DNA from: Glossina fuscipes | Taxonomy: Eukaryota; Arthropoda; Insecta; Diptera; Glossinidae | Reading direction: 5' to 3' | NCBI RefSeq assembly: GCF_014805625.2 | Contig: NW_023998416.1 | Span: forward strand, 13,890,273 to 13,954,272 | DNA: 64,000 nucleotides | Shown: in pieces, positions 48,851 through 59,992 of the stretch | How the letters are laid out: the number at the start of each line of letters is the position of its first letter | How positions within the stretch are numbered: the stretch's first letter is position 1 | The notes under the pieces: generated by a model | What the model saw: only the letters and a program-made list of their open reading frames with translations | Database searches by the model: none | What the model was told of the DNA's origin: nothing | Program-made: the position numbers and the translations under genes

Positions 48851-49835
48851 ACACACGTCGTTGCAGTCGTTGGAAACTACTGCGCGCAAACACTCGAGCA
48901 AGCATTCATCAACACTTTAACAACTTACTAGTAAATGTGCTGCGCGCAAAGTGAGTGAACTGCTGTGTGGTAAATTTAGTATAACAGGCATAGTATTTGA
49001 AAAATAATGCTTTCAAAGCTGACGTAGTAGTAGAAAGAGACCTTTGATTTTCTTAAAAAAAAAAACAAAACAAAAAAACAAAAAACAAAATCTAAGAAAA
49101 AGAAAATTCTTTTCTGAGACTTTGGTAATAAAAGAAAAACATGAATATATACGAGTGAAAAACAAAATCTCATCAGCTCTATGCTTATGGTATGTGCAGG
49201 TGCAAAGATGCCATAACTCTGTTAACCCTTTCAGCGTTTCTAACACTAACTATGTTATCCATCAAAAAAGAAGAAAAAAAAAATAAAACTCAACATATCT
49301 TGTGCGCGCCCCTAATCTCCACCTCTGCTTTTTTTGTCCACCATAATTATGATGAGAATTTATTGTAAGCAGCATAAGCAAGTTTTCCTTTTCAGTTGAA
49401 AAGAATGTTTGCAACGGAATTCAACTCTTTCATCTCTTAATCATTAAATCCTAAATTCCATCAGTATCTTCTTATGTACGTGTATCTGCGTTTTTGTAAT
49501 AAAGTTACAAAAGAATCGGAGATATTTTGAAATTTACTTTGCTGCCTAATTAATGCATTGATGGTTTACACAAAAAAAAAAAGAAAAAAACTAAATTTTG
49601 AAAGACCGGCGCTATCCCAGAAAAAAATTAAAGACTAATAAAGTACAAAATTTTCTTTACTTACTATTAGAAAACACTACTCATTTACGAAATTGTTTAT
49701 AAAGTTGAAGTTTCGCGTATTTATTCACTCTTTAGTTGGGCTAAGTCTAAAGCATCCCCGATTAAAATATAAGCGATCTTCAGCCCCATTAAGCAAAACG
49801 AAATGTACACGTTAATATTTCTTCTAATCCCTTGA
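48851..49835. other. No gene recognised
   Basis: AT-rich DNA with A-rich runs near 49056-49110 and 49571-49590. Confidence 0.45.
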
Positions 49836-49839
49836 CTTT

Positions 49840-50080
49840 CGGGCGCCATAGATGTGAGAAGACATCCGTTGCGAAGAGCGGGGGAGACGTGACTTGGGTA
49901 CTGCTTGTATTTATGCTCTAAGCATAGCGACTATCAGACCAATGTTTAAGAGTGCAAACCTTAGTGCAGCAGGATCTACTCGTAGCTATAGTGAGCGTCC
50001 CGTCAGTAGAGTAACAATACTTATCGGTTGGGCGCACACGTCCACTACGCTGTAGTCACAAACTCTCTATCTCCATTTCT
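49840..50080 (+). repeat. Dispersed repeat family B, copy 3
   Basis: The core GTAGCTATAGTGAGCGTCCC, then GTCAGTAGAGTAACAATACT and TATCGG (49982-50027), aligns with the 41.86 kb core. Composition is GC-richer than the flanks. Confidence 0.5.
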
Positions 50081-50084
50081 TCAC

Positions 50085-50465
50085 TTTTTCATCTCCTTCT
50101 GACAATCACCACGGCCCATGAATAAGGTACACGTCCTGGCTACATACAGAATGTCGCTATGACTTATTTCTGCGTAACTCCTACTACTATAAGGAAACTT
50201 TTTGCCCCTTACCGGTTAGTCAATACTCTTAACGGCAGTCTTTAAACAGCCCGAAGATCAAATTAAATCGTGAATGAATAAACCAAGAGAAAGATACTTT
50301 GATGAATTTAATCAAGAACTTGTCCTGCATAGATTTTTTAAACAAATATCTATTTAAAATGGACTTGCTATTGATAAAGAAACCAAGATTGCAACGTATG
50401 TGCAGATTAATCTAGTCAAGCTGAAAGAAAATATCTTATCTTAGAGTACGTAAGAACGTTTTCTA
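50085..50465. other. No gene recognised
   Basis: AT-rich DNA between family B copy 3 and the retrotransposon tail. Confidence 0.4.
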
Positions 50466-50469
50466 CGCT

Positions 50470-50760
50470 GTTCCTTTCTTAATTCTCTCAAAGTCCCGCT
50501 TCATCTCAATTTTTACGATATTTTTCAAAGGCAAGGATCTAGAAACCTGCTTCACCTTTTCTTCGTTGGTAAATCTCTCCTCATTAACCGGTTGCTGATT
50601 CCACGCTGATTCACTGCCCAGGTCTTTTCAGGTAAAGATTATTAGAGCTTACAATTCGTTGCCGAAAGGCTTACGACATTTTACTTGCTCTTACTTCACA
50701 TACAAACGTAGACTGGACGGAATTTACACTTGCGCGTCGAGTATAAATAATTGCAGGTAG
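50470..50760 (+). mobile_element. Possible C-terminal tail of a non-LTR retrotransposon
   Basis: A plus-strand frame reads PRSFQVKIIRAYNSLPKGL and then TYKRRLDGIY. This matches the R(I/L)xRxWNSLP..(L/I)...F..FK..L signature at the end of CR1/jockey-type ORF2 proteins. Upstream residues are compatible but contain a stop. The minus strand also has a 53-codon open frame here, which I treat as a shadow. Confidence 0.35.
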
Positions 50761-50764
50761 ATAA

Positions 50765-53577
50765 TAAGGTAAAGTAATTGTTACAACTAGAGCGGACAAA
50801 TAAACCACGTCCTCAAAAATAGGCAGAAGCTCTTCCGAATGGTAGATTCCAAGTTCCCTATGGAGAAATATTGGAAGCGGCTAAAAATAACTTGTGATTG
50901 GCCGCTTTATCTGTCATCGAATATAAAAGAACAGTTTTTTAGCCAAGATGGCCAAGTTGTAGTAAACCACTACAGTCAGACTTGAAACGCGAATGAGCAA
51001 ATGTACGTAGATGATACGATAACGTGAGCAGCTATGAGCAAGAAAGGATAAATAAAGTAAGAGAAAAACTCCTTATACCTCCTATTCCTGTTCTCTTCTT
51101 TCTTCGCTTACTCTTGCAATTGCATTAGACTAAGTTATTTGGGTTCTTTTTTTTAATCTTTTACTAATATTTTTATATTACTACGCTTTAATTAGACAAT
51201 CGGATACTCCAAGCCCATAAAAGTTTTGCAATGATTGTCAATCGATAATCGTTAAAATTTAGAAAGGATATATGTCATCTGACGATAACTGTTATCCGAG
51301 GAGTAAGATCCGAAATTTGCTATTTACCCAGGACGAGTAAATAAAACCTATTACCGCTTCCCAATCAAACCCGACTATCTCAACTTTCAGAGCCAATCGT
51401 TACCCCGCAGTTACAGATCTAATTAGCAGAGTTCCCTTACCTCCACTATTCTATCGACGGGAGACTCTTCACAGCCTCTTGAGAAGTTTGCATGATATGA
51501 AAAAAAACGCTGTAAAATTGTGTAACATGCTCACAAGCGAGAAAGGCCCAGCAGTCATTGGTTTTAATTACTTCTTGATCCTTATAAAAATGTCACTATA
51601 TTAAGGCGCATTCGAAAGGATTGCCAATTAGGTTCAACTTTATATTTAACATTAAGAGAGATTAAGGGATTAAGGGAAGATGTAAGGGAGTTGTGCTACT
51701 CATACTCTTGCACCCTTCAACAAAATGCGATCATTTTGCAACGCTCGTTAATAGGATAACAAATGAAGCCGCGAAAACCGTACACTTTCTCTGCTACATT
51801 AAGTTTATTTAGTTATTTCTGTCTGTCAGTCCATCCGTCCAGGAAAGTTGTTTGCAGATCAAATTGCTACATATACAATTATAATAAAACGATTCTTGTA
51901 AAATGGATATCTTAAAGCTGAACGTACACTCAGACATCTTGGACCTTTTTTTTAATGTTAAAGGATTTAGGGCATGGCCAATGAAAATTTTTCGGAAATT
52001 TAAATCACATATTGGCTTAATAGATGCATTGATCTTTGTAGAATGTACGTAGAAAAAAATTGATTAACCACAAAAAATGTTTTCCTTCAAGTTTCGTGGT
52101 TTTTCTGAAAGGGATCGCCTGCGTACCAGCTGCACCTACTAGGAAATTATAGAGTAATGTATCATTGCTGATTTCTAAATTCTCTCATAAGGATATTTAC
52201 GTTCATTTAAAGGTCTTTCCGAATAAAATAAGGGATGTTAGTACAGCGGTGATATGAAGCCGAGGGAGGTAAGAAAACGTTCAGCCTTCAGCCGTCTGCC
52301 AAGAGATTAAACGTTTAAAAATAAAGTTTTTGATGTTAATTATCGGCTATTGAAGTAGACATTCTGTTATCGTTTTCTCAATCATTTCGCAACCCATGAG
52401 GTGTAAAATATGCAAATTTTGTGTTTGACCGCAAAAAAGGCGCTTCCGGGCGTAAAATGAAGGTCGAGGGAAGCAAATGAGGACGAACATTTAATAACGG
52501 AAGGCATTTTTATTGTCCTTGGAAAGGAAACTAATAGATAGAAATGATAGAAATTGATTGCAAAGTATAAAAATGCCTGCAACGCATATCAATATTTAAA
52601 GGCGTTTCTCTCGAAACGTGATCTTTGAAAAAGACCTATACACGAACCCCCGCAATACTCGTGTTTTCATTCCAATTTTTACAGTAGCCTTCTTTGCGGA
52701 AATATATGGAGCTTTTTTATTAGCAAAAGGGCGGTTTTTTTATTCGAAAACTGAACTTTTTCATCCAAACACTCAGCGATTACACTGAAATCGAATTTCT
52801 TCTGAAATGTTTGTGTACAATGGCGTAGGTGAAATGTTTTCTCTTCTTTTTTAATTCAGATTTGTACTGGGAATGCCTCCAGAAAATGGCACTGCTTTTA
52901 CTAATTTGAATATTTTTGCAAAATCATTTTTTTTTTCTACGTATACTTAATAAATTATCTTTAAAAAAAAAAAAAATTCTTTTTTTTCCGGGCTGTTACA
53001 GTGGACTAATCCTCCTTAAACTCGAATAATGGACGAAAGCAACAATGAACAAGCCAATAGGGCGACTTAGGGATCTCTAAAAATTAATTCAAACACTTTT
53101 CGTACTTTTATAAAACATATTGGCGGTTTCTTCATTACTATTAGCAAGTCGGCTAAACCCTACATTAAAGATATTTTTCAAATTAATTATTAACTAATTT
53201 TTGCATTTTTTTCTATTAATATAACCCCTCTAATCTAAAATAAAACCTTTTGTCCTTAAGGTACTTTCTGATGCTTTGTGCTTGACACTGGCCAGTTTCT
53301 TTGGAAACGAAAGGACAACCGAAATTTGGAATAGGTTAAATGTTATCGAAAAAATGAAATCGATAGCAGACTGTAAATCCATAGACTCTACCTTCTATAG
53401 GAAACATTTGAAGAGATTTCTACGGTAACGCTTTGCTGGGCTGAACGGTTTTTGAAAGAATGTTGAACTTTGTTATGGAATGCACTTGAACGTTATTTGC
53501 CTTGAGATCAACAAAGAACAAATGGATTACTCCGCCGGAGATATTTTCACTAAGCAAAGCTAATGGGTTTGACTTAC
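50765..53577. other. Putative first coding intron (near end); no gene recognised
   Basis: By position this is the first part of the intron following the osp exon on the minus strand. A weak family A-like trace with TCTGTCTGTCAGTCCATCCG lies near 51820. An 87-codon plus-strand open frame at 51341-51604 has no recognisable domain. T/A runs at 52929-52990. Confidence 0.4.
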
Positions 53578-53764
53578 CCTATTGCACTCCAAAGCGGCAG
53601 CACTGTGTTCTTCGCGTTGACGGAAACAATGACTGCATTTGCTTTTATTAAAAATGTTCGGTGAAAATTTTCGGCAATCAGATGTACGTGTTGTAGATGT
53701 GGGTGATGATGACGACGCTGACATGACCGTTGTTGTTGTTGTTGTCGTTGTTGATGATGACATT
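53578..53764 (-). CDS. osp: First coding exon of outspread / MPRIP-family gene
   Basis: The exon encodes 62 residues, starting at ATG 53763-53761; an in-frame stop lies upstream. Residues 2-28 are a Ser/Thr-rich tract with eight consecutive Thr. Residues 30-47 carry [18 protein letters not shown], followed by an R-Q-R-E-E-H segment. Human MPRIP (myosin phosphatase Rho-interacting protein) has the same block, [24 protein letters not shown], just before its first PH domain. In Drosophila the family member is outspread, an actin/myosin-associated PH and coiled-coil protein. The exon ends at AGG|GTAAGT in phase 0, so the continuation (linker and PH domain) must lie at lower coordinates; I could not find it here. 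TTTTTATCCAG directly before the A of the leader looks like a splice acceptor, implying a separate 5' UTR exon upstream. Confidence 0.88.
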
Positions 53765-53766
53765 CT
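53578..53766 (-). promoter_or_regulatory. osp: Splice sites bounding the osp exon
   Basis: On the minus strand the donor GTAAGT begins at 53577, and the acceptor-like CAG occupies 53767-53765 after a T-rich tract. The donor is a full consensus match. The acceptor is weaker, and the exon might instead extend into a 5' leader. Confidence 0.6.
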
Positions 53767-54840
53767 GGATAAAAATATTTGTCTTGAGTTTTTTCGCTTT
53801 TTTTAGATATTTTTGATTTTCTCTTTTGATTTTACAACAATAAGAAGAATTGAGGTTTGACTTTGAAAATTATTTAAAAATCTATGTTATTATTATTTCT
53901 TTTTTATATAAATTGAAAATAAAGTTTATGACAAAAAGTTCAAAGAATTTTTAAATTGCTTGCTGCCTTTTTTTCATAGTGTGTGTATGTGTGTTCATCG
54001 GTAATGTGTGTTTGGATACGTGCGAACATGTGTGTATTATTGTGTGCGTGTGTATGTGTGTGTGAAAGTGATTTTTAACTAAATCAACACATGTGAGTAG
54101 ACATCTCTTAAGCAGTCAGACTCTACTACTCTACTCGACTTTTGTGATAATAGGCACAAACAGAACAGCAGAACAGCAACAGCAACAGCCACAATAATAA
54201 TAACAAATAAATACAACAACTAAGCATAAAAGCATAAACACACGATAACGCACTTTAATACCAACCGCGGCGCTGCTGACATGTACGTTTCATTTGGTTT
54301 TTAACGCATGGCGTGCATTATGAATATAATATGTTTATGTTCATCGGTGTCGGTGTATGCTGCTTGCGTGTGCGAATGCGAGTCTGCCGAGTTTGCATAG
54401 AGATGAAACTAACTAAATAACTTGACCAAACACTTGATATAAAACAATTTTTTTTTTTTTTTTTGTTATTTCATCTAAATAGAATGGTTTTTCAATTTCT
54501 CATTAGTTGTTCTCTTTCTACCTCTCTTTCTCCCTCTCTCTGTCTCTCGCCTTATTATTAAGTTGAAAGTGTTTGTTGTGATTTCATTTTTATAGTTTGT
54601 GTTTTTTTTCCTTTATCTTTTAAGATATGTTTTCGCAGATTTGCCTGATAGTATGTGTATATAACGAACGGTTTGATTTATTTATTTTTGTTTCTTCATT
54701 GTTTTTGTTTTTGAGCAATTTTAACACAGGAAAAAAATCTTTGTACACTCGGTAAATTAAGTTTTGAGTACATAAGAAACACCAAACAACACGGAGTTCT
54801 CTTTGGTTGGCATATATAAGCAATAACTCTTGCAACGACT
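53767..54840. repeat. Upstream intron or leader DNA with (GT)n-rich tract
   Basis: GT/GTAT-rich tract at 53978-54064 and a T run at 54449-54464, plus CT-rich sequence near 54515-54550. No 5' UTR exon of osp could be delimited with confidence. Confidence 0.5.
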
Positions 54841-56950
54841 CATAACATTTTTATTAGTTTTTCTCTATGTTTCCCTACAAGACCCGAAAACAGGATTCAT
54901 CTCTTCGCATTACCTCCTCAACAAAGGCAATTTCTTAATTGAATATATTCATACAGAAAAGATTTATAAACGCAATAAAGTCGATAAAGTTCGTAATATT
55001 CTTTGAAGTATGAAAATTAAATATATATACATATATATGTATATATATATATATAGATATATATATGTATATATATAACCTCTCTATTTTTAAAAATCTT
55101 GGACTAGTAGTTATGTGGATCGTTAATTATTAAATAAATTTACAATTTTCGTATTTTCAATTCGGATTATTTATAGATTTTTTTTTTTTCACACTTGATT
55201 TGTTTTATTCTCTGTTCACTACTGTTTGTATAACGCTCTCTCCCTTATTTTTCTTCCGTTTATTCACTCGAACACTCGAATCGTTTCGTTTTGTACTTCT
55301 TTATTTATCCGTTTCCAAAAAAAAATTATTAATAATAATAATAAATCTTTTATTAATTTATTATGTGTTAAGTTTCCTTCTATATTTACGTATATTATTT
55401 CGCACAAACTCTCGCGACACAAAATTCACACATCTTTCTCGTTGAAAATGCTGAAGCCGACTGAGAGAATTTGAGAATTACAAAATAAATGAAAGAAACC
55501 TCCTCTCAGAGCAAATAACAATTTACAGTAACAATGCCAGCGATACCTCAAACCTCCAATAGTGCCAAGTAATCAAAGAAATCCTCTCACAGCCAACAAA
55601 CTTTTGCAATAACAAAAGTAATGCTAAGGAATAAACACCACGCACTGTTTAAAAAGGTTTGAAGTAAAAACATATAAATAAATATTGCGAGAAGGCAATT
55701 GAGAGAAAATAAGCATGCTCAAGCAATCCATTTCTTTGCTCTCAATCATATTTGAATTGAATTTCGCAGTAGACTAACTCTTATAAGAGAAATAGTAAAT
55801 TTGGTTTGGAAAGGTAAAAAGAGAATCCAAGTTAATCGAAGTTCGAAGGTAATAGTTGGTTTCATCGTTTCGAACTGCAACCCGAGCACGTTGTCTTGTG
55901 TAATAAGTGTTTTTTTTCGAAAAGTCCGTAATATGAATGAGTCGAAAGACCATGCTTGCGTATCGTAGAATTTCGTTTAGATCGTATTTTTAAAAAGCAC
56001 AATTAATTTATCATGACTGAACAGTTAAAAAATGTGCAAGAAAAACTTAATTTTAAAGGATCTTTGTTATAACGATATTTTATCGCGAAACTATCTGCGA
56101 AATTCAAACAGAAATAGGCTATCGTCCTATCTTTAAAATTAAATTTTCGAGTAGTAAGGAAGCTGTCTAAAGCCTGTCAACTTAGGTTTTTATCAAATAT
56201 TGAACTTTTACTTGTCGCTCAAGAATTCATTGCACAATTTCGGAATGCAAACAATTATATGACGAAATATAACGACTACTAACTGTATAAAGTGATAAAG
56301 TACCTACAAACGGATTTAAGCCTTTTTCATGAAAAGTACAGTCCCACAAGTAAAAAATTTGCTAGTCCCCATAATGCGGTTTAAATTCTTGTACGTCATA
56401 GCTATAGAGCATTTACATGGAATTAGTGAAGTGAGATCACAACGTACTACCAAGGAGCTCGAAATGATATCTTTCGCTTGACTATACGTTTTGATCGTTT
56501 CAAACACTACTATATTGTACAAAATTAGTAGATTTAATTTTTCAAATTATCACACATTTCAACTTTAAGCTCTCGACTAGCAACTCAGCGGTCATGGGTT
56601 CAAATCTCAAGTGCTGTAGAGTTTTTAATAAAATCGAAAGCCTTAGATGCTAGCGCTTTAAGACTTTAGTCTTAGAATTTGTTCTCTGGCTAAATTAATA
56701 TCTGGCTAAATAAAATAGTAATAATTAATTTAATCACTAAATTTTTATTGCGCTTTACATTGGAAGAGCATCGCTTTTCTCTTGCTAAAAATTTAGTATT
56801 GTTAATATTTGTTATTAGAGAAATTTGTTTTGTGAATTTATACAGTCAGTAAGTCAACCAAACAAAAAAAATTCGAAAATTAGAGTTAAATCGTATGTTA
56901 AGCGAAGCATTCATATTCATATGTATAAATATATGTGCATATGTGGTGAA
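54841..56950. other. No gene recognised; (AT)n at 55020-55077
   Basis: AT-rich DNA. A string near 56575-56625 contains GGGTTCAAATCTC, a tRNA B-box-like word, but it does not fold into a full tRNA. Confidence 0.45.
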
Positions 56951-56954
56951 TAGG

Positions 56955-57290
56955 CCACGCCCAATATAAATACCCTGCACACATATGTAAAGGTTTTCAA
57001 AATAGGGCGCTATTTGTTCGGAAATGGCCCTGACCGTTTTAACTAGTATCCGTCGATAACATGTCGGTGTACAAGATTTCATCGAAAAATCTCAAAAATC
57101 GCGATCCATAGCTTGAACACAGAAAACAAGACGGACAAACGGCCAGACAAATTTAAAATTACTTTCTGTAACGATAGTTGTAATAAAACCTTGTTGTAAT
57201 AAATGGTTGCTCTATCTCGAGGCCTTGTGGGTTTGTACACATCCGCAAAAGTTTAGTGTGCCCTTGCACCTTAAGTGGTGTAGAATCTAA
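56955..57290 (+). repeat. Dispersed repeat family A, copy 9
   Basis: Contains GGTGTACAAGATTTCATC, a CGATCCATAGCTTGAACAC block, AAAACAAGACGGACAAACGG and the TGCTCTATCT...CATCCGC end blocks in order. Confidence 0.65.
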
Positions 57291-57294
57291 ATGA

Positions 57295-58025
57295 AAAAAT
57301 TTTAAGTTTTAGTTCAATTTTCTCGTCTCCAGATCGAGGGAAATGTATTAAAATTACTTAATTTAATATCAACTAAGTGAGGTTTGATTATACGCAATTA
57401 AAATTCCTAATTCCAAACTCTTGTCCCAACACAAATTTCGAGGAGTTTTCCTAATACGATTTTCTCTTATTGAGGGATTTTATTAATAACACATTCATCA
57501 ACTTTTCAGTACTGCAACATCTGCTGCCAAATTTCTACGATCTAATGAAGCATGATTAACAATTCTCGTTCCTTATTGGATAGGCTTCAGCTTACGTCAC
57601 ATTTTTATCGAACAGCTAAGCAAAGTCAAAAAGTTTGCAAAATGACTTTCTTGGAAGACACCAGACAAGTTGTTTGTCGTTCGATCAGCATCTTAGTGTA
57701 ACTTGTAATCATAATTACTTAAGGAAAATAAAATCAGATTTACTCAAAAACGGTAAGGGCTTCTATAACTTTGCCGATCCATGAAATAAAGAGAAACGCA
57801 TTCGTTTGTTTCGTTTTTATTGTTGTGATTTTTTCGCAACGCAATTATGCTTACAATGTCACAAAAATTTTGAATGGCCCATATAAAATGGCCTTTCATT
57901 AAGAGTGATAGTTTTTTTATTCAAATGTGAAATAAAAACCAATTAAATATATGATAATAAATTGTGCTTTGTTTTCAAGCTTAGGCATTACAATTGTATT
58001 CTTAGGTATATACTTAAGTCGTATT
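57295..58025. other. No gene recognised
   Basis: AT-rich DNA separating two oppositely oriented family A copies. Confidence 0.45.
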
Positions 58026-58027
58026 TA

Positions 58028-58350
58028 TATCCTACACTACTTGTGGTACAAGGATATATTGAGTTTCTACATATGTATGCAAGAAAAGATGAAACCATAT
58101 TTTATTATGCTGATCGATGCAAAATCATTTAAACTTATCTGTACGTCTGTGCATCTTGTTTTCTTCAAACTACAAGTCGCAGTTTTTGAAATATTTGGAT
58201 GAAATTTGCTACACTTACGTTTTTTGGCCCAAAAACGAACGGTATTGAAAATTGTTCGGATCGGAACAATTTTTCCGCCACTACCCACATAACGCCTTAT
58301 TTTGAAAAATCGTTATTTGAACAAATGTAGGGTGATGCAGTCCTCTGGTT
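58028..58350 (-). repeat. Dispersed repeat family A, copy 10 (reverse)
   Basis: The plus strand reads TATCCTACACTACTTGTGG, a TTTTATTATGCTGATCGATG block, TTTGGATGAAATTTGCTACA, TTTTGGCCCAAAAACGAACG, a GTTCGGATCGGAACAA block and an ATTTGAACAAATGTAGG block. It is a near-complete reverse copy. Confidence 0.7.
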
Positions 58351-58354
58351 TACT

Positions 58355-59515
58355 ATAACGTTTTTACTTTTTTTTAATTTGCGTTTATTCGCATTTTTCA
58401 CACATAAATTGTAATCCAGGTAACGGCATTGGATAGATGAGTTTTCTTTAAGTAAACGGAACAATAAGGTGAATTTCAAGGTTAAATTTGATGCACTATT
58501 CAGAAACGCACACACACACACACACTCACGCACACACGCAAATACGCACATCAGAAAAAATTAATAGACTTCGTGTCGTGCTTGATAGCAATTTACATAA
58601 ATGGCCGTTCGTCTGTGCATGTGTATGCGTTCTAGAAAATATTCAAAATTTATTCACCTGTTGAGTTGAAAGAAATATGTTGGGTTTGATCTTAAACCAA
58701 TTGAATCTACAAGGTCGACATAAATAATTAAAAAGACCGTACATAAAGTTCTCTAGATTAGCATAGTGTTGGGCGTTTGTCATCAAACCGTTGCGTTTAG
58801 TTTTGCACAATAAATCGAACAACAATATTGCATTGAGTGGGTGAATAAGAAAATTTGAGTGTGGAGTTAAATATGTTAAACATTTTCGAAATGTAAGACA
58901 TTTGCATAAAATAATTTAATAATTAAAGCCAAATATGGGATTTTAATGATATATTTTTTTAATTTTATTTTATTTATTCGTTTTCTTTTTATTTATTTAT
59001 TTTTATTTTTTTTTTTGTGAAAAAAAACAAACACAAAATCCAGTTAACAATCTCTTCCTACGGCCTAAAACTTGTAATTGAAACCGGTGTAAGGTGCAAG
59101 CACTAACAGCTTAACGTTATTCTTGTTGTTATTGTTGTTGTTGTTGTTTCGCGTATTTTTATGAGCAATGCATTTAGTTTCTTTAATAAATTCCAAAAAA
59201 AAAAGAAAAAAAAATCTGTATATAGGAAAAATTTTTAAATGGCTATAAACAGTACCCAATAGACTTGACGCGCCATCTGTCTGTCTACACGGAACTATAT
59301 ATCATCTCAATGCCAGCGCTCTGTTTGCTCCGTTCAGTTGGTTAACTATAATACATGGAGTTTCGAGCGCGAGTTTAACTTCCTAACGTTTCATTGTTGT
59401 TATAATTTTATTATTGTTATTGTTTTTGTTGTTGTTACTGTTTATATTATTTAGTTTTCCCATATACTTGACTATTTTAACGCTCTGCTTGCTATATTGT
59501 ATAAATTGGCGGTGT
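58355..59515. repeat. No gene; (CA)n and (GTT)n microsatellites
   Basis: (CA)n at 58507-58525 with CACG variants, (TTG)n at 59118-59148, and TTATTG/GTT units near 59396-59440. No coding frame recognised. Confidence 0.6.
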
Positions 59516-59518
59516 GTT

Positions 59519-59519
<1 letters not shown>

Positions 59520-59570
<51 letters not shown>

Positions 59571-59720
59571 CTGGGTGCAGTGCGGATTAGTCAATTAACA
59601 CAAAATCGTATAAACTTATATTTGAGTGTATGCCGTGCAAGAGTTTTGGGGAAATAATATAAAATTTCACTTTCACGAAAGGTCTACGTACTGTAGGCAA
59701 TCGGTACAGCTAGCTGATGC

Positions 59721-59757
<37 letters not shown>
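59520..59757 (+). repeat. (TA)n(TG)n and (CA)n microsatellites
   Basis: (TA)n at 59520-59553 continues into (TG)n to 59570. (AC)n at 59728-59757 lies about 160 bp downstream, so the TG and AC tracts could pair. Confidence 0.9.
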
Positions 59758-59761
<4 letters not shown>

Positions 59762-59969
59762 CACACAACAACAAAACACGCCAAGCTTTACTTTTTCTAT
59801 GCCAGCAATCCATGCCGCAACAACGTACGGTAGTTATTTAAGTACCAGTCTGTAAGCCGTTCAAAAAAACATACGTTTATAGGCTATATAAACCTAACAA
59901 TGACTGTGCAGGTGGCATTAACAGTTACCTACACACAGTTATGCACAGTTATAGCTGCGGTAGTCGCAG

Positions 59970-59992
59970 TGGCTGTGGCTGTGGCTGTGGCA
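59970..59992 (+). repeat. (TGGCTG)n hexanucleotide repeat
   Basis: About four TGGCTG/TGGCAG units following TAGTCGCAG. Confidence 0.85.

Noticed and set aside
51690..51900. Additional family A copy
   Set aside because: A TCTGTCTGTCAGTCCATCCG word is present, but the other ordered blocks are not clear enough to count it.
1..53577. PH-domain exon of osp inside the window
   Set aside because: I looked on the minus strand for the WQRRxF-type PH motif with flanking splice sites and did not recognise one; the exon likely lies left of the window. A profile search would settle it.
56570..56630. tRNA-like B-box GGGTTCAAATCTC
   Set aside because: No matching acceptor stem or clear anticodon arm; at most a decayed tRNA-derived SINE.
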